The notes under the pieces: model-generated
What the model was told of the DNA's origin: nothing
The model's database searches: none
The model's input: the letters and a program-made list of their open reading frames with translations, nothing else
Shown: positions 63,047 through 64,000 of the stretch, one piece after another
Layout: every line of letters begins with the position of its first letter
Position numbering within the stretch: position 1 is the first letter of the stretch
Source: Mesorhizobium sp. DCY119
GTDB taxonomy: Bacteria > Pseudomonadota > Alphaproteobacteria > Rhizobiales > Rhizobiaceae
Assembly: GCF_003590645.1 (NCBI RefSeq)
Contig: NZ_CP031834.1
Coordinates: forward strand, 2,790,501 to 2,854,500
Reading direction: 5' to 3'
DNA: 64,000 bases
Position numbers and translations under genes: made by a program

Positions 63047-64000
63047 TTACTCGATACCCCCGGTCACGGCAAAGGCGCCGGCCACGCGACCGTCCTGCAG
63101 GCGCATAATTGCGGTCACGATCGAGCCGTAGGAACCTCGCCAGACACTATGGACGGCCTTGTGTGTGTCGGATGAAACGAGCGCTCGTCCGCTGAAGCTC
63201 GTGCCGATTCGCTGCATTTCGACCGGTTCTCCGTTGACATGAACCTTCACGCTGGCTGTGTCGGTCTCGATCGCTCCGACCGAATGCGCGTCGAGCGTGA
63301 CGACTATCTCATCCTGGTTGCCCACATGGCGTGTCTCAGCGCGAAGCGTGATGACCAGCGGCTGCGTTTCGATGGCATCGAACCTTGCCCGGCTGGGAAA
63401 AATGTCGTCGGGGAGTTCCGGCGTCCGCGGCGGACGGGTCCGTCGCGCGGTCGATCGCTCGAAGTCCCCTGCAATCCGAAGCAACCTGGTATCGTCATAG
63501 GCCTTGCCCGCGAATGTAAGGCCAACCGGCATGCCGATGTCGGCCATCGTGCCCATCGGAACGGTGACGGTGGGAATGCCGAGATGCCGCGGCACGAGGT
63601 TTCCGTTGGCGACCCAGGTTCCATTGCGCCAGGCGAGGACCGCGGAAGCCTCGTTCACGTCCGCGTCGGCCGGTCCGACGTCGGCTGCGGCAGGAAAAAC
63701 CACGGCGTCCAGCCCCTGTTCATCGAGCCAGTCCTCGAAATCGATGCGCCGCGTCGCCTCAAGGCCTTTCAGGCCGCGCTCCAGCCCAGGGACGTTCTCG
63801 AACGGCGTTACGCCGCGCTTTGCCCGTTCGACATAGTCTGCGAGATCGAAGTCGTCGCCATAGCGGTCCGGCAGCGTGCCGGGCGACTGCGGAAATATCT
63901 TCGCGCCGTCGACAGAGGCCAGGTTCGGGATCGCTGGATCGGCATTCGCCCGCAGAAAATCGTCCCATGCCCAGACGCACAGGTCCCAGATTTCGCGCTC
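63047..64000 (-). CDS. Amidase family protein, 3' part only (5' end beyond the window)
   Basis: The frame is open from the window edge at 64000 (ERE IWDLCVWAWDDFLRAN) to the stop at 63047, giving the last 317 residues. The amidase-signature core is seen in VERAKRGVTPFENVPGLERG, LDEQGLDAVVFPAAADVGPA, NLVPRHLGIPTVTVPMG and MADIGMPVGLTFAGKAYDDT. The catalytic Ser-Ser-Lys part lies outside. After the core comes an extra region of about 115 residues (FPSRARFDAIETQPLVITLR onward) with alternating hydrophobic strands, perhaps a beta-sandwich. The substrate is unknown. Confidence 0.82.
   Translation of the reverse strand, partial: EREIWDLCVWAWDDFLRANADPAIPNLASVDGAKIFPQSPGTLPDRYGDDFDLADYVERAKRGVTPFENVPGLERGLKGLEATRRIDFEDWLDEQGLDAVVFPAAADVGPADADVNEASAVLAWRNGTWVANGNLVPRHLGIPTVTVPMGTMADIGMPVGLTFAGKAYDDTRLLRIAGDFERSTARRTRPPRTPELPDDIFPSRARFDAIETQPLVITLRAETRHVGNQDEIVVTLDAHSVGAIETDTASVKVHVNGEPVEMQRIGTSFSGRALVSSDTHKAVHSVWRGSYGSIVTAIMRLQDGRVAGAFAVTGGIE

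Noticed and set aside
63047-63703. A 218-residue protein starting at 63703
   Set aside because: The frame is open upstream to the window edge and encodes more of the same amidase, so 63703 is an internal GTG.

Overview
The window is a stretch of alphaproteobacterial chromosome, most likely from Hyphomicrobiales (Rhizobiales), in or near Phyllobacteriaceae such as Mesorhizobium or Aminobacter. This placement is inferred from several features: high GC, a short-LID adenylate kinase, a secY-adk-rpsM-rpsK-rpoA-rplQ order with no rpsD, an ATP12-type F1 chaperone, a DUF2735 protein divergent from a eukaryotic-type glutamine synthetase (glnII), a BA14K-family protein, GTTC-N7-GTTC SOS boxes, and GyrA with natural Ala at the quinolone position. 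Almost everything is ordinary core chromosome. I see no prophage, CRISPR array or intact insertion sequence.

Layout. 1-4756: end of the ribosomal protein supercluster, with its own promoter and leader hairpin before rpsM and a long inverted repeat between rpsM and rpsK. 4783-12804: ankyrin protein, DegP-type protease, RarA, an AspH/LpxO-like hydroxylase, fluoride exporter, pseudouridine synthase, EamA transporter and ATP12 chaperone. 12852-23503: a nitrogen-assimilation region (DUF2735, glnII, glnB-glnA, each GS locus with a sigma-54-like promoter), interrupted by a frameshifted LysR gene, a TauE/SafE transporter, a GGDEF-EAL protein and a methyltransferase, and followed by the NAD(P)HX repair enzyme. 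23575-27359: small accessory genes (SDR/TetR pair with twin operators, DUF72, GST, GNAT). 27397-36271: DNA maintenance (uvrA, ssb, gyrA), with an SOS box before uvrA and another before ssb, and a long intergenic stretch that may encode a small RNA or peptide. 36348-41671: coaD, two cyclophilins, and a tightly overlapping queA / 89-aa protein / tgt unit.

41966-46385 is the most interesting locus. It is an Anbu (ancestral bacterial proteasome) operon: circularly permuted ATP-grasp, alpha-E, transglutaminase and Anbu peptidase. It is interrupted by a 490-bp element that encodes a 23S-rRNA-IVS-type four-helix-bundle protein between two inverted arrays of a 7-bp repeat. The rpsM-rpsK inverted repeat looks like an ORF-less relative of this element.

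46420-64000 is more accessory: a PLP decarboxylase, glpR-glpK, a BA14K protein, tRNA-Lys(TTT) followed by a fragment of a pyruvate-dehydrogenase-E1-like gene, a two-component system, a DUF3313 lipoprotein, an ICMT-like membrane protein with a MarR/GbsR-like regulator whose start codon lies in a perfect palindrome, a dihydrofolate-reductase-like protein, an AraC/alcohol-dehydrogenase pair, and a FecBCD-type ABC importer. The importer sits next to a ModA-like protein that has no signal peptide, and next to an amidase that runs off the window edge.
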